The notes under the pieces were generated by a model. The model was not told the DNA's origin, did no database searches, and saw only the letters and a program-made list of their open reading frames with translations. Below, in pieces: positions 46,004 through 55,600 of a stretch of 64,000 bases of DNA. Every line of letters begins with the position of its first letter. Position 1 is the first letter of the stretch. The stretch covers positions 124,001 through 188,000 of the forward strand of contig JADJPL010000004.1 of the NCBI GenBank assembly GCA_016713275.1, in the 5' to 3' direction. This DNA comes from Haliscomenobacter sp. Lineage in GTDB: Bacteria > Bacteroidota > Bacteroidia > Chitinophagales > Saprospiraceae. Position numbers and translations under genes: made by a program.

Positions 46004-46687
46004 ATGAAGTTCAATCTGCCCTTTCTCGGTTTTCTTTTGATTCAGGTATCCCTGCACGCCCAGTTGGGCTTCCATGGAGGAATCCAGTTTACCAATGCGC
46101 CGGAGTGGAATATTCTGGACCGGAGCAACAACCGGGTAACGGAATTGCCGGGTACCGGCTGGTCGGCAGGCATCGACTACGCCTTCCGGCTGCCCAACAC
46201 GCGCATTGAGTTTTTGCCGGAACTTCACTTTGCCGCCTACCAGGCAGATGTGATCGACCTCGGCGACCTGGATGCCCGGTTTTACAGCGGCTTCCTCAAC
46301 GTCAACGTTTATATCCTGGACCTGAAAGGCGATTGCGACTGTCCTACCTGGTCCAAAAGCGGCAATACCCTCACCAAGGGGCTTTTCCTCCAGCTTTCCC
46401 CTGGCTATTCCCTGATTTATGGGAATGTCAAAACCACGGAGGTCCTGTATAAAGGACGCTCCACCAATCCAAGCCTTGCGCTGGGCGCCGGACTGGACCT
46501 GGGGGTTTCCAAGCGAATGACCATCACGCCTTATGCAGGCGTCCGGTATTTTCCCAACGCCATCTGGCCCGGACTGGAAGAATCCATTGCCCGGGATATC
46601 AGCATTGGCGACCGGGTCACTCATAACGAAAGCCCGCTGACCCTGATCTATGCCGGGATCCGCATCGGGGTGCAAATCCACCGGTAA
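46004..46687 (+). CDS. Outer-membrane beta-barrel protein (porin-like, OMP_b-brl type)
   Basis: 227 aa. A signal peptide (KFNLPFLGFLLIQVSLHAQ) is followed by alternating strands with aromatic ends (FHGGIQF, AGIDYAF, LPELHFAAY, FYSGFLNVNVYIL, LFLQLSPGYSLIYG, SLALGAGLDLGV, ITPYAGVRYFP, LTLIYAGIRIGVQI), about eight strands. A D-C-D-C pair sits in an outer loop. This fits the small OMP_b-brl barrels of Bacteroidota; ligand and role are unknown. Confidence 0.75.
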   Translation: MKFNLPFLGFLLIQVSLHAQLGFHGGIQFTNAPEWNILDRSNNRVTELPGTGWSAGIDYAFRLPNTRIEFLPELHFAAYQADVIDLGDLDARFYSGFLNVNVYILDLKGDCDCPTWSKSGNTLTKGLFLQLSPGYSLIYGNVKTTEVLYKGRSTNPSLALGAGLDLGVSKRMTITPYAGVRYFPNAIWPGLEESIARDISIGDRVTHNESPLTLIYAGIRIGVQIHR

Positions 46688-46958
46688 CGCCTGTTCCAAT
46701 TCGTAAGAAAAGAATTCACAACGCTCTGTTTTTCTTGTTCTTATAAAGAAAAACACCGGGTTCTCTCGTCGTAATCCCGGCTTCAATTAAATTTTCCGTT
46801 CTTACCAAGAGGGTTACCTTTGAACCTTACCGGGAAAAAGCCCGGATTTCTTCCGTTTTTCATACTAAACAAAACAGGCGCCGGCCTCTGCCTCCTTCTG
46901 GTACCTCCCTGCCCGAAGCGGGAAACAGAGTTGCCTACCCTGACAAAATGCTGCCTTT
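46688..46958 (+). promoter_or_regulatory. ilvD leader with putative -7 box at 46815-46822
   Basis: TACCTTTG at 46815-46822 matches TAnnTTTG and would leave a leader of about 130 nt. A weak hairpin (CCGGG-AAAAAG-CCCGG) follows near 46830-46845. No Leu/Ile/Val-rich leader peptide and no T-box or other known riboswitch was recognised. Confidence 0.35.
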
Positions 46959-48641
46959 ATGCCGGAATTGAATCCATATAGCCGCCGGATTACCCAGGAT
47001 CAAACCCAACCCGCCGCTCAAGCCATGTTGTACGGCATCGGCCTCACCGAAGCCGACCTCCTCAAAGCCCAGGTGGGCATTGCCAGCAATGGATGGGAAG
47101 GCAACACCTGCAACATGCACCTCAATCAGCTCGCCGCATGGATTAAGGAAGGGGTTTGGGCGAATGATTTGGTCGGGTTGATTTTTCATTCGATCGGCGT
47201 AAGCGATGGGATTTCTATGGGCACTTCAGGGATGCGCTATTCGCTTCCGTCGAGGGATATCATCGCCGACTCCATCGAAACGGTCGTCTCCGCCCAATGG
47301 TACGACGCGGTAGTAGCCGTAACGGGCTGCGACAAAAACATGCCGGGGGCGATGATCGCCATCGGGCGGCTCAACCGCCCTGCGTTGCTGTTCTACGGAG
47401 GAACGATCAGCCCGGGGTGCCATGCCGGTAAAAAACTGGATATCGTTTCCGCGTTTGAAGCCCTTGGGCAGAAGATCGCCGGCGCGATCGAGGAAGCGGA
47501 TTTCCAGGGAGTCATCCGGCACGCCTGCCCCGGCCCGGGCGCCTGCGGAGGCATGTACACCGCCAACACCATGGCTTCCGCGATTGAAGCCATGGGCATG
47601 AGTTTGCCGTTTAATTCCTCTATTCCCGCCAACAGCGCCGAGAAAAAGGAAGAATGCCTGAAGGTCGGGGCCGCTATGCGTCTGCTGCTCGAACGCGACA
47701 TCAAACCCAGAGACATTATGACCCGAAAGGCGTTTGAAAATGCCATCACCGTGGTCACCATCCTGGGCGGTTCCACCAACGCCGTCTTGCACTTAATTGC
47801 TATGGCCAAAGCAGTGGGCGTCGAATTGACTATCGACGACTTCCAGCGCATTAGCGACCGCACGCCGTTCCTCGCCGACCTGAAGCCCAGCGGAAAGTAC
47901 GTCATGGAAGACCTTTACGAGGTTGGCGGCGTGCCCGGAGTGATGAAAATGCTGCTCGAAGCCGGATACCTGCACGGGGATTGCCTCACCGTAACCGGCA
48001 AGACGCTGGCCGAAAACCTGGCAGAAGTACCTGACCTGGCTTCCGGGCAAGCGATTATCCGGCCTTTTGCCGACCCCATCAAACCGCAAGGGCATATTCA
48101 AATCCTCTACGGGAACCTCGCCGAAGGAGGCGCCGTAGCCAAGATTACCGGAAAAGAAGGCGAACTCTTTGAAGGCCCTGCCCGCGTTTTCGACGGAGAA
48201 GAAGCCGTCAATGAAGCGATTGGCGCCAAAAAGATCCAGGCGGGCGATGTGGTGGTCATTCGCTATTGCGGCCCCAAAGGCGCTCCCGGGATGCCCGAAA
48301 TGCTCAAGCCCACCTCCTCGCTTATGGGCGAAGGACTAGGCGACAAAGTGGCGCTGATTACCGACGGGCGGTTTTCCGGCGGGACCCACGGCTTTGTCGT
48401 GGGGCACATCACTCCCGAAGCCCAGGCCGGAGGGCTGATCGCTCTGCTTCGGGATGGGGACTGGATCACTATCGACGCCATCAACAACCGGCTGGAAGCC
48501 CGGCTTTCCATGGAAGAAATTGCCGAAAGAAGGGCTTCCTGGACGACCCCGCCCATTCCTGCGACCAGCGGCCTGCTTCGAAAATATGCCCATCAGGTAT
48601 CCTCCGCCAGCGAAGGCTGCGTAACCGATCAGTTTGAATAA
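46959..48641 (+). CDS. ilvD: Dihydroxy-acid dehydratase
   Basis: 560 aa, full length. IlvD/Edd signatures: C-N-M-H-L-N near residue 50, VTGCDKNMPGAMIA, HACPGPGACGGMYTANTM and late T-D-G-R-F-S-G-G-T-H-G-F. The three Cys (about C49, C122, C195) bind the Fe-S cluster. It dehydrates dihydroxy-acids to 2-oxo acids in valine and isoleucine synthesis. The stop overlaps the frame leading into ilvB (31 nt before its chosen start), so ilvD-ilvB-ilvN form an operon. ilvC and the leu genes are not in the window. Confidence 0.95.
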   Translation: MPELNPYSRRITQDQTQPAAQAMLYGIGLTEADLLKAQVGIASNGWEGNTCNMHLNQLAAWIKEGVWANDLVGLIFHSIGVSDGISMGTSGMRYSLPSRDIIADSIETVVSAQWYDAVVAVTGCDKNMPGAMIAIGRLNRPALLFYGGTISPGCHAGKKLDIVSAFEALGQKIAGAIEEADFQGVIRHACPGPGACGGMYTANTMASAIEAMGMSLPFNSSIPANSAEKKEECLKVGAAMRLLLERDIKPRDIMTRKAFENAITVVTILGGSTNAVLHLIAMAKAVGVELTIDDFQRISDRTPFLADLKPSGKYVMEDLYEVGGVPGVMKMLLEAGYLHGDCLTVTGKTLAENLAEVPDLASGQAIIRPFADPIKPQGHIQILYGNLAEGGAVAKITGKEGELFEGPARVFDGEEAVNEAIGAKKIQAGDVVVIRYCGPKGAPGMPEMLKPTSSLMGEGLGDKVALITDGRFSGGTHGFVVGHITPEAQAGGLIALLRDGDWITIDAINNRLEARLSMEEIAERRASWTTPPIPATSGLLRKYAHQVSSASEGCVTDQFE

Positions 48642-48672
48642 CCTCCTTTTCCTTAGCCAAACCATCAAAACC

Positions 48673-50433
48673 ATGAAGCCAACCGAACTGGCAGCTAATC
48701 AAACCACTGGGGCCCATCCGCAGGCCGCTCCCGAAACCATCACCGGCGCGGAAGCCGTTCTCCGCTGCCTGCTGTACGAGGGCGTAGACACGATTTTCGG
48801 TTACCCCGGTGGCGCTATTATGCCGATATACGACGCCCTGTTCGACTACCAGGACCGGCTCCGGCATATCCTCCCCCGGCATGAGCAAGGCGCCATCCAT
48901 GCCGCTGAAGGCTACGCCCGCGTCACGCGCAGAACCGGCGTTTGTTTCGCCACCTCCGGGCCTGGCGCCACCAACCTGGTCACCGGGCTTTCCGATGCGC
49001 TCCTCGACTCCACTCCGCTGGTTTGCGTCACCGGACAGGTAGCCAGCCACCTCCTCGGTACCGACGCCTTTCAGGAAACGGACGTAATCAACTGCACCAT
49101 GCCGGTGACGAAGTGGAACTTCCAGATCACCAAGGCGTCAGACATCCCCTCCGTTTTTGCCAAAGCGTTTTTTGTGGCCAATTCCGGCCGGCCCGGCCCT
49201 GTCGTCATTGACATCACCAAAAACGCCCAGAACGAGCGGTTTGACTTTGCGTATTCCCGCCAAAACTATATCCGCAGCTACCACCCCAATCCCAAGGTCA
49301 ACCCCGAAGTGCTTGAGGAAGCCGCCGCCCTGATCAACAACGCTCAGAAACCGATGATCCTGGCTGGCCACGGCATCCAGATCGCCCATGCCCAGGAGGA
49401 ATTCCGGCTCTTCGTCGAAAAAACGGGCATTCCGGTTGGGTGCACCATACACGGGCTTTCTTCGCTTCCCAGCGACCACCCGCTGCACATGGGTATGCTG
49501 GGAATGCATGGCAACTACGGCCCAAACGTCAAGCAAAACGAATGCGACGTCCTGATCGCTATTGGGATGCGTTTCGACGACCGCGTTACCGGCAACCTGG
49601 CCCGCTATGCCAAACAGGCTAAGGTGATCCATATCGAAATCGATCCTTCCGAGATCAGCAAAAACGTGCACGCCCATGTGCCTATCCTGTCCGACGCCAA
49701 GGTAGCGCTCGCCAAGCTGCTTCCCATGGTCGAGCCCAAATCCTATCCCGAATGGGTGCAAGGATTCAAGGAATACGCCCGCATTGAACAGGAGAAGGTT
49801 ATTTCCCGCGACCTTACCCCGTCGGAAAGCGGAGAGATCCGCATGGCCATGGCGGTCAAAGAAGTGTCTGATCAGACCAATGGCATGGCCATCGTTGCCA
49901 CCGACGTTGGCCAGCACCAAATGATTGCCGCCCGGTATTATTGTTACCGCGACACCAACCAGTGGGTGTCCAGCGGAGGCGCAGGCACCATGGGCTTTGG
50001 CCTCCCCGCCGCCTTTGGCGCCAAGGTCGCCCAGCCGGACAAGCAGGTGGTCGCGTTTATCGGCGATGGCGGCTTCCAGATGACCATTCAGGAACTGGGC
50101 ATGTGCGCCCAATGGAAGGTGGGGGTGAAAATCATCCTGCTCGACAACAACTTCCTTGGGATGGTCCGGCAGTGGCAGGAGCTGTTCCACGAACGGCGCT
50201 ATTCCTCGGTAGAGCTCCAAAACCCGGATTTCATCAAAATCGCAGAGGGCTTTGGAGTCCCAGGCAAAAAAATCAGCCGCCCGGAAGAACTCAAGCCGGC
50301 CGTGGCTGAAATGCTCGCCCACCCTGGTCCTTACTTGCTGCATGTGCAGGTTCTTCAGGAAGACAATGTGTTCCCCATGGTGCCTGCAGGATATGCCGTA
50401 GATGAGATTGTGCTGGAACCGATAAAGAAATAA
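48673..50433 (+). CDS. ilvB: Acetolactate synthase large subunit
   Basis: 586 aa from ATG 48673. The frame extends to 48634 but that part overlaps ilvD. It has the TPP enzyme layout: N-terminal PYR domain (GVDTIFGYPGGAIMPIYDAL with catalytic Glu in H-E-Q-G-A-I-H-A-A-E-G), a central FAD/NAD-like domain, and a C-terminal TPP-binding motif G-D-G-G-F-Q...L-D-N-N. It condenses pyruvate with pyruvate or 2-oxobutyrate, the first common step of branched-chain amino-acid synthesis. It works with the regulatory subunit encoded next (23-nt gap). Confidence 0.95.
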   Translation: MKPTELAANQTTGAHPQAAPETITGAEAVLRCLLYEGVDTIFGYPGGAIMPIYDALFDYQDRLRHILPRHEQGAIHAAEGYARVTRRTGVCFATSGPGATNLVTGLSDALLDSTPLVCVTGQVASHLLGTDAFQETDVINCTMPVTKWNFQITKASDIPSVFAKAFFVANSGRPGPVVIDITKNAQNERFDFAYSRQNYIRSYHPNPKVNPEVLEEAAALINNAQKPMILAGHGIQIAHAQEEFRLFVEKTGIPVGCTIHGLSSLPSDHPLHMGMLGMHGNYGPNVKQNECDVLIAIGMRFDDRVTGNLARYAKQAKVIHIEIDPSEISKNVHAHVPILSDAKVALAKLLPMVEPKSYPEWVQGFKEYARIEQEKVISRDLTPSESGEIRMAMAVKEVSDQTNGMAIVATDVGQHQMIAARYYCYRDTNQWVSSGGAGTMGFGLPAAFGAKVAQPDKQVVAFIGDGGFQMTIQELGMCAQWKVGVKIILLDNNFLGMVRQWQELFHERRYSSVELQNPDFIKIAEGFGVPGKKISRPEELKPAVAEMLAHPGPYLLHVQVLQEDNVFPMVPAGYAVDEIVLEPIKK

Positions 50434-50456
50434 TTCACCTTTCCAATAAGCGCTTT

Positions 50457-50996
50457 ATGCCCAAAGTATATACCCTGACCGTATTCACGGAAAACCAAAC
50501 CGGCCTCCTTTCCCGGGTGGTATCCGTTTTCACCCGCAGGCACGTGAACATTGAAACGCTCACGACTTCCAAATCTTCCATGCCGGGCATCCACCGGTTC
50601 ACCATCGTGGTCAAGGTAGAGGAAGACATGGTCCGCAAGCTCGTAGCCCAGTTGGAAAAACAGATCGACGTGCTCAAAGCGTTTTACTACGAAAACGACG
50701 AGATCGTTTTTCAGGAAATCGCACTGTATAAGGTGCCTACCTCGATTTTCATGCATGGCGCCGGGGTGGAACGAATTGTCCGCAAGCACAATGCCCGCAT
50801 TCTGGAGATCGAACCGGAGTATCTCATCATTGAAAAGACCGGACATGCCGAAGAGACGGAGGAATTGCTGACCGAGCTCAAGGAACTGGGGATTTACGAG
50901 TTTGTCCGTTCGGGGAGGGTGGCTATCCCGAGGCCGATGGAGCGCCTGAATAAATACCTCAAATCGATGGAAGAGCAAGCGCTTCAGGAAGAATAG
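50457..50996 (+). CDS. ilvN: Acetolactate synthase regulatory (small) subunit
   Basis: 179 aa. The N-terminal ACT domain (YTLTVFTENQTGLLSRVVSVFTRRHVNIETL) binds the feedback inhibitor valine. A second domain (about 80-165) contacts the large subunit. Length and order match IlvH/IlvN. It ends 3 nt from the convergent stop of the next gene. Confidence 0.93.
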   Translation: MPKVYTLTVFTENQTGLLSRVVSVFTRRHVNIETLTTSKSSMPGIHRFTIVVKVEEDMVRKLVAQLEKQIDVLKAFYYENDEIVFQEIALYKVPTSIFMHGAGVERIVRKHNARILEIEPEYLIIEKTGHAEETEELLTELKELGIYEFVRSGRVAIPRPMERLNKYLKSMEEQALQEE

Positions 50997-50999
50997 CGT

Positions 51000-52420
51000 C
51001 TAAACGATGGCGGCTTCCAGGTCGGCGACCTTTTCTTCCAGCCAGCTTCGGTTGTAGATATCGGCTGTTTGACGCATGTCTTTTTTGATTTTCTCAAGCT
51101 CGGTTTTGGCTTTGTCTGGTTTCAGGTAATCCAGCCTCGACTTGAGCTGGGCTGCTTTGCGGGCGATTTTAAACATATTGTAATACCCGACCCGCCGTAC
51201 ATCCGCAAGCAACTTGTTGCGTTGCAGATACTGACGGAAGGATTCCGCCAGGGAGAATAAGGGCTCGAACTCTTCCAGGTCGTAGTAGGTGCGCAGCAGA
51301 AGCGCTTTGGCGCCCAGACTGTACCGCAAATCGCTGTATTCCACCTGAATCAGCAAGTCGAGTACGCGGTCGTATTGTCCCATCGCGTAACAACAGGAGG
51401 CCAGGTTGAACCGGTAGGCATTCTCAACGACTTCCGGGTTTAATTTGGATTTATACGTTTCAATAAAATCGAGCACCCATTCCAGTTTGCCTAACCGAAT
51501 GCCGGTAGTGACGATGTTTTTATAGTCCCATTCCGACAAAATGCCTTCTTCCAGCAACAATCCCTGTTCCAGTTGAAACCCATACAGGGTGAAAATCTCT
51601 TCCAAAAATGCCGACTCGCCCCGGTTAATGCGGGCGATGCAATAGTTCATGAAGTGGTTGTACATCCCAATCAGCTCGTCCCGGGAAAAAAAGCGGCTGT
51701 TCTGGCGGAAAGACAGAAGGGCTTCCTGATAAAACGCCGGGGGTTCCTGCGTCAGCATCAGATAGATCCGGTAGTACGTGGCAATGGCCGGCACCTGCTC
51801 AAACCCTTCTTTATCCGTTTCGATCGACTGGAGCACAGCGTCCAGCAGGCGCAGCTGCACCCCGGTGCGAAGAATTTTTGCCGGACGCTGATCTCGCAAG
51901 CGTCCATGAGCTTTTCCAGAATATAAAACCGATCGAGGTTTTCCTGCTTGGCCTGGTAAAGCAGTTCATCGTCGTGGCGTTCGATCTGGTGATTGTACAA
52001 CACGGCTTCCCGGTCCAGCCGAAAGGCCCGGTAATAGGTTTCCGTATCCTGGGAAGCATCCGCTTTCCATTGTTCCTGAATTTTCTTAACTTGCTTGGCG
52101 TAATGGGGAAATAACTCCCGCTTGCGGAGGCCCTGCAACAGGTACAGTTGCTTTTGGAAAGGGTCCTGGCTCATCTCTTCATACACCCAGAATTCTTCCA
52201 GCAACCTCCGGCCGTACGTAAGCAAAGGCGCCAGTTTCCCCTCGTCAAACACATCTGCCCCAAATGCCTCCTGAAAAAGCCGTTGCTTTTCACAGGTTTT
52301 TTCGTCAAAACGAGGATGAATGCGCCACAGATAGTCGATCAGCCGGCGTAAATCCTTATGCTTGTTGAAATAAGGAGACCTGGAAAAATCCCTGAACCTT
52401 CTCAGGTCTTTTTTCGGCAT
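51000..52420 (-). CDS. Hypothetical helical-repeat protein, one frameshift
   Basis: Two frames (52420 to about 51880, then to 51000) join if the T run near 51877-51881 (A run on the coding strand) gains one base, giving S-V-R-Q-K-I-L-R-T-G. Repaired length is 473 aa. No family is recognised. It is helix-rich, with Tyr/Leu/Arg patterns spaced as in TPR-like repeats (YRFNLASCCYAMGQYDRVLDLLIQ; AKALLLRTYYDLEEFEPLFSLAE) and no signal peptide. It could be a cytosolic scaffold. It starts from an AT-rich upstream region (52421-52645) that holds no gene. Confidence 0.7.
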
Positions 52421-52645
52421 TTTTCCAAAGTTCGGATGAAAATATTGTCGTTCAAAAATTCAATTTTTTAGCCTATATTTTATATCGCAATAAACTGATT
52501 TTCATTTTAATAAAAAAATAATCAACGTTGTTTTTTCAATGCTTTTCCCAAAAAAACCGCGAAATCGTTCTTCTTTGATGGAAAAAGAGTTAAGACTTTT
52601 GTATCGAGAGGAAAATTTTACCTGAAAGTTCTAAAGGTGCATACC
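52421..52645. other. AT-rich divergent intergenic region
   Basis: It separates the hypothetical helical gene and the giant secreted protein. It is strongly AT-rich (for example TATATTTTATATCG) and likely carries promoters for both, but no exact TAnnTTTG box is placed well for either gene. Confidence 0.4.
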
Positions 52646-55600
52646 ATGAACAAGCATTACCAAACCATTATCCCACTAACCATCCTGTTTTTGTGGCTGG
52701 CCCTTCCCCTGACAGCCCAACCGCCTTGCATTACCTTTGACAACCTGGAAAAGGGCAGGACCTTTTCCCTTCTGAGCGCTTCTCCTGCCGATCAGGTGAT
52801 CGTCAAAGAACCTTGGGTGATCGCCCGATTGCGTTCGTTCACCTCCCCGACTACCGCAACTGGTCATAAAGCCGTGGTGGTCGATCCGGATTCGCTGGAC
52901 GGGGACTTCCCCAAAGGGAAAAGCGGGCGCTCCAAATGCTCGGCGCCAACGTGGAATTTGATTTCAGCGTTAGCGGCGCCGCCATCGGATCGCTATGCCT
53001 TGATTTCTTCTCCCTGGAGGGCGTAAAGAATATCTCCATTAACGGAGAATCCATCCTGGTACTGAAGACGTTTGAACAGCTTAATGACTCTACCTTTAAC
53101 CAGGGCAAGATTAAAGCCTGGGTGGAAATCGACTCCTCAGGCAACGGCCAAACCGGGAGGCTCTGCATCGACGGCCCCATCAAGACGCTGCTGATCGGAG
53201 GCGAACACCTGGTTATCGACAATCTGTGTATTCAAACGACGACCACGACCGACGACGTTTGCCAGTTCAAAGAGCTGGTAGTATATCCCCTGCCTTGCAC
53301 CCCAAACGGAATTTTCTACGCCCAGATCAAGTTCGACGCGGAACATACCGGAGAAAAAGGCTACTACGTCAAATCCCAGGGCAAAGTATACGGGCCTTTT
53401 TCCTACGACCAAGCGTTCCCTAAAATCGGCCCCATCCAACTGACCAACACGGGCGTATACGATTTTACCGTTTACGATGCCATCAACCCCGATTGCCAAA
53501 TCTCCCGCCGCATCCCGTACAACTGCGGGCCGGTTTGTCCGCTGGAAGGCCGCATTTACGCCAAGATCGAGATTTGCTATGGCGTTGCCCGCCTTACCCT
53601 CGAAGACGACCCCAACCTCAGCTTTGAGGACCTCGGCCTGGATTCGTCCATGGTCGCCATCGAGTTTGAAGGATTTAAGGGCTATTTTGACCTCCGCCAG
53701 CTTCCGTTCCAGTACCCGCTCCCGGCGATTCCGGCCAGCGGGTTGGTGGTTACCATCAAGGTTTGCCTACCCCAACTGCCCGATTGCTGTTTGGATATTG
53801 TCGCCAAAATCGTGGAATGTGAAGACGACGATTGCATCCAGTTCGAACGGCTCCCCGTCGGGAAAAAATTTGGAAAAGGCGCCCACAAGCCGGGAGAGGT
53901 CATCTTTTTAGAAGACAGCGTTTATGTATCGCTGGATTCCTTCCTTTACGATAACGGAACAACGGGGTATGAATATGCCGAGGTGACCAAGTCGTTGTTC
54001 CCAAACTTCTTCCCCGGCGCCAAAGACCATGCCCTTTTTGTTTCCAACATCAATCTGAAGTTTGATTTCACCAAGGAAAAAGACGTCAAAGGCCCCGTCC
54101 GGAAAGTTTGCTTCGATTTTGCCGACGGGGCGGGGAAGAAAACATCCGCGTCAATAAAGGCAAAACGTATGTGGTTAAAAGCTTGTCCGAACTGGACAAG
54201 GACACCCTGGCCGAAGGAGTGGTGGCCTATTTTGTTCCTGGAACTCCAGGAACCCTGGAAAACGGCACGCTTTGCCTGGTTGGCCCCATTGACTCGGTCT
54301 TCATCGGTGGGCAAGAATTCGGTTTGGACAATATCTGTTTCGACCGGGAAGACGATCCTTCCGGCTGCAAGCTGAGCGAGGTGAAGGTGACCGATCTTCA
54401 GTGCGACAGCACGGGCAACTCCTATAGCCTTACCCTGAATCTCAAAGCCCAAAACACGGCAGATTCCCTGACCGTATCCATCGCTGGCGGCAAATACAAA
54501 AAACGCATCGCGGTGAAGAACCTGCCGGTCCGCCTGGAGGGTATTCCCCTGAACCCAGCGTCCAGCAGCCTGACGGAGACCCTTGAGGTTTGCGCCGATA
54601 CATATACCGACGACGATACCGACGACTCCAACGACGATCTTTCCGAGTGCTGCGCCAAGGTTCGCTACCAGGTACCCTGCCGGCCTCCGGCATGCACGAT
54701 CCGCGACCTGAAGGTGTACGACCTCAAATGCGACAGCCTGGGACGGACCTTCAGCCTTACCCTTGGCCTCACGGCCGAGAACACCCGCGACACCCTGACC
54801 GTGCTCCTGCCTGGCGGGATTAAAAAACGCGTGGCCGCCAAAGATTTCCCGGCCCGCTTTGAAGGAATTCCGGCATGGAACACCGCCAATAGCCTTTGGC
54901 AGACCATAGAAGTTTGCGGCGAACGGCAGCCCGGCTCGGGGATTGAACCTGCCGTCATTATTCCCTGCTGCGCGAGCGTCCGGTTTGAGGCGCCTTGCAA
55001 ACCGCCGATATGTTCTATCCGCGACCTGAAGGTAACCGACCTCAAATGCGATAGCCTGGGCCGCACCTATGGGTTAACCCTGAACCTGATCGCCGAAAAT
55101 GCGGGCGACACCCTGACGGTTTACCTGCCGGGCGGCATCAAAAAACGCGTTGCGGTAAAAGACTTCCCGGCGCGCTTTGAAGGGATTCCTGGCCTTACGA
55201 CCAATTCCCTTATCCACGTCATTGAAGTTTGTGCGGACAAACAGCCTTCTCCCTACCCAACGACCGATCCTGCCGGCTTTGCGCCTTGCTGCGCCAGCAT
55301 CCGGTTTGAAACGCCTTGTAAACCGGAGCTCTGCTCCATCCTCGATGTTAAAGCAGACGACATCAAATGCAGTGAAGACGGCAAGTACTATAGCGTCAAG
55401 TTGTATTGGACAGCCCTGAATGCAGGCGACTCCCTGGTTATTGAAACCAATAGCGGATTCCGCAAGGTAGTGGCTGCCAATGGGTCCCCGATCCGCCTGG
55501 AAAATATTCCCGTCCCTGCCAACGGTGGCAGCGCGGCTATCTACGTTTGTTCCTTCCTTAAAATATACCCGCCGTGCTGCGGAACCGTCAAGTTTGAGCT

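Noticed and set aside
46959..50996. Amino-acid attenuator or riboswitch in front of ilvD
   Set aside because: The 271-nt leader has no short peptide rich in Leu, Ile or Val and no recognised riboswitch core; only a weak hairpin is present.
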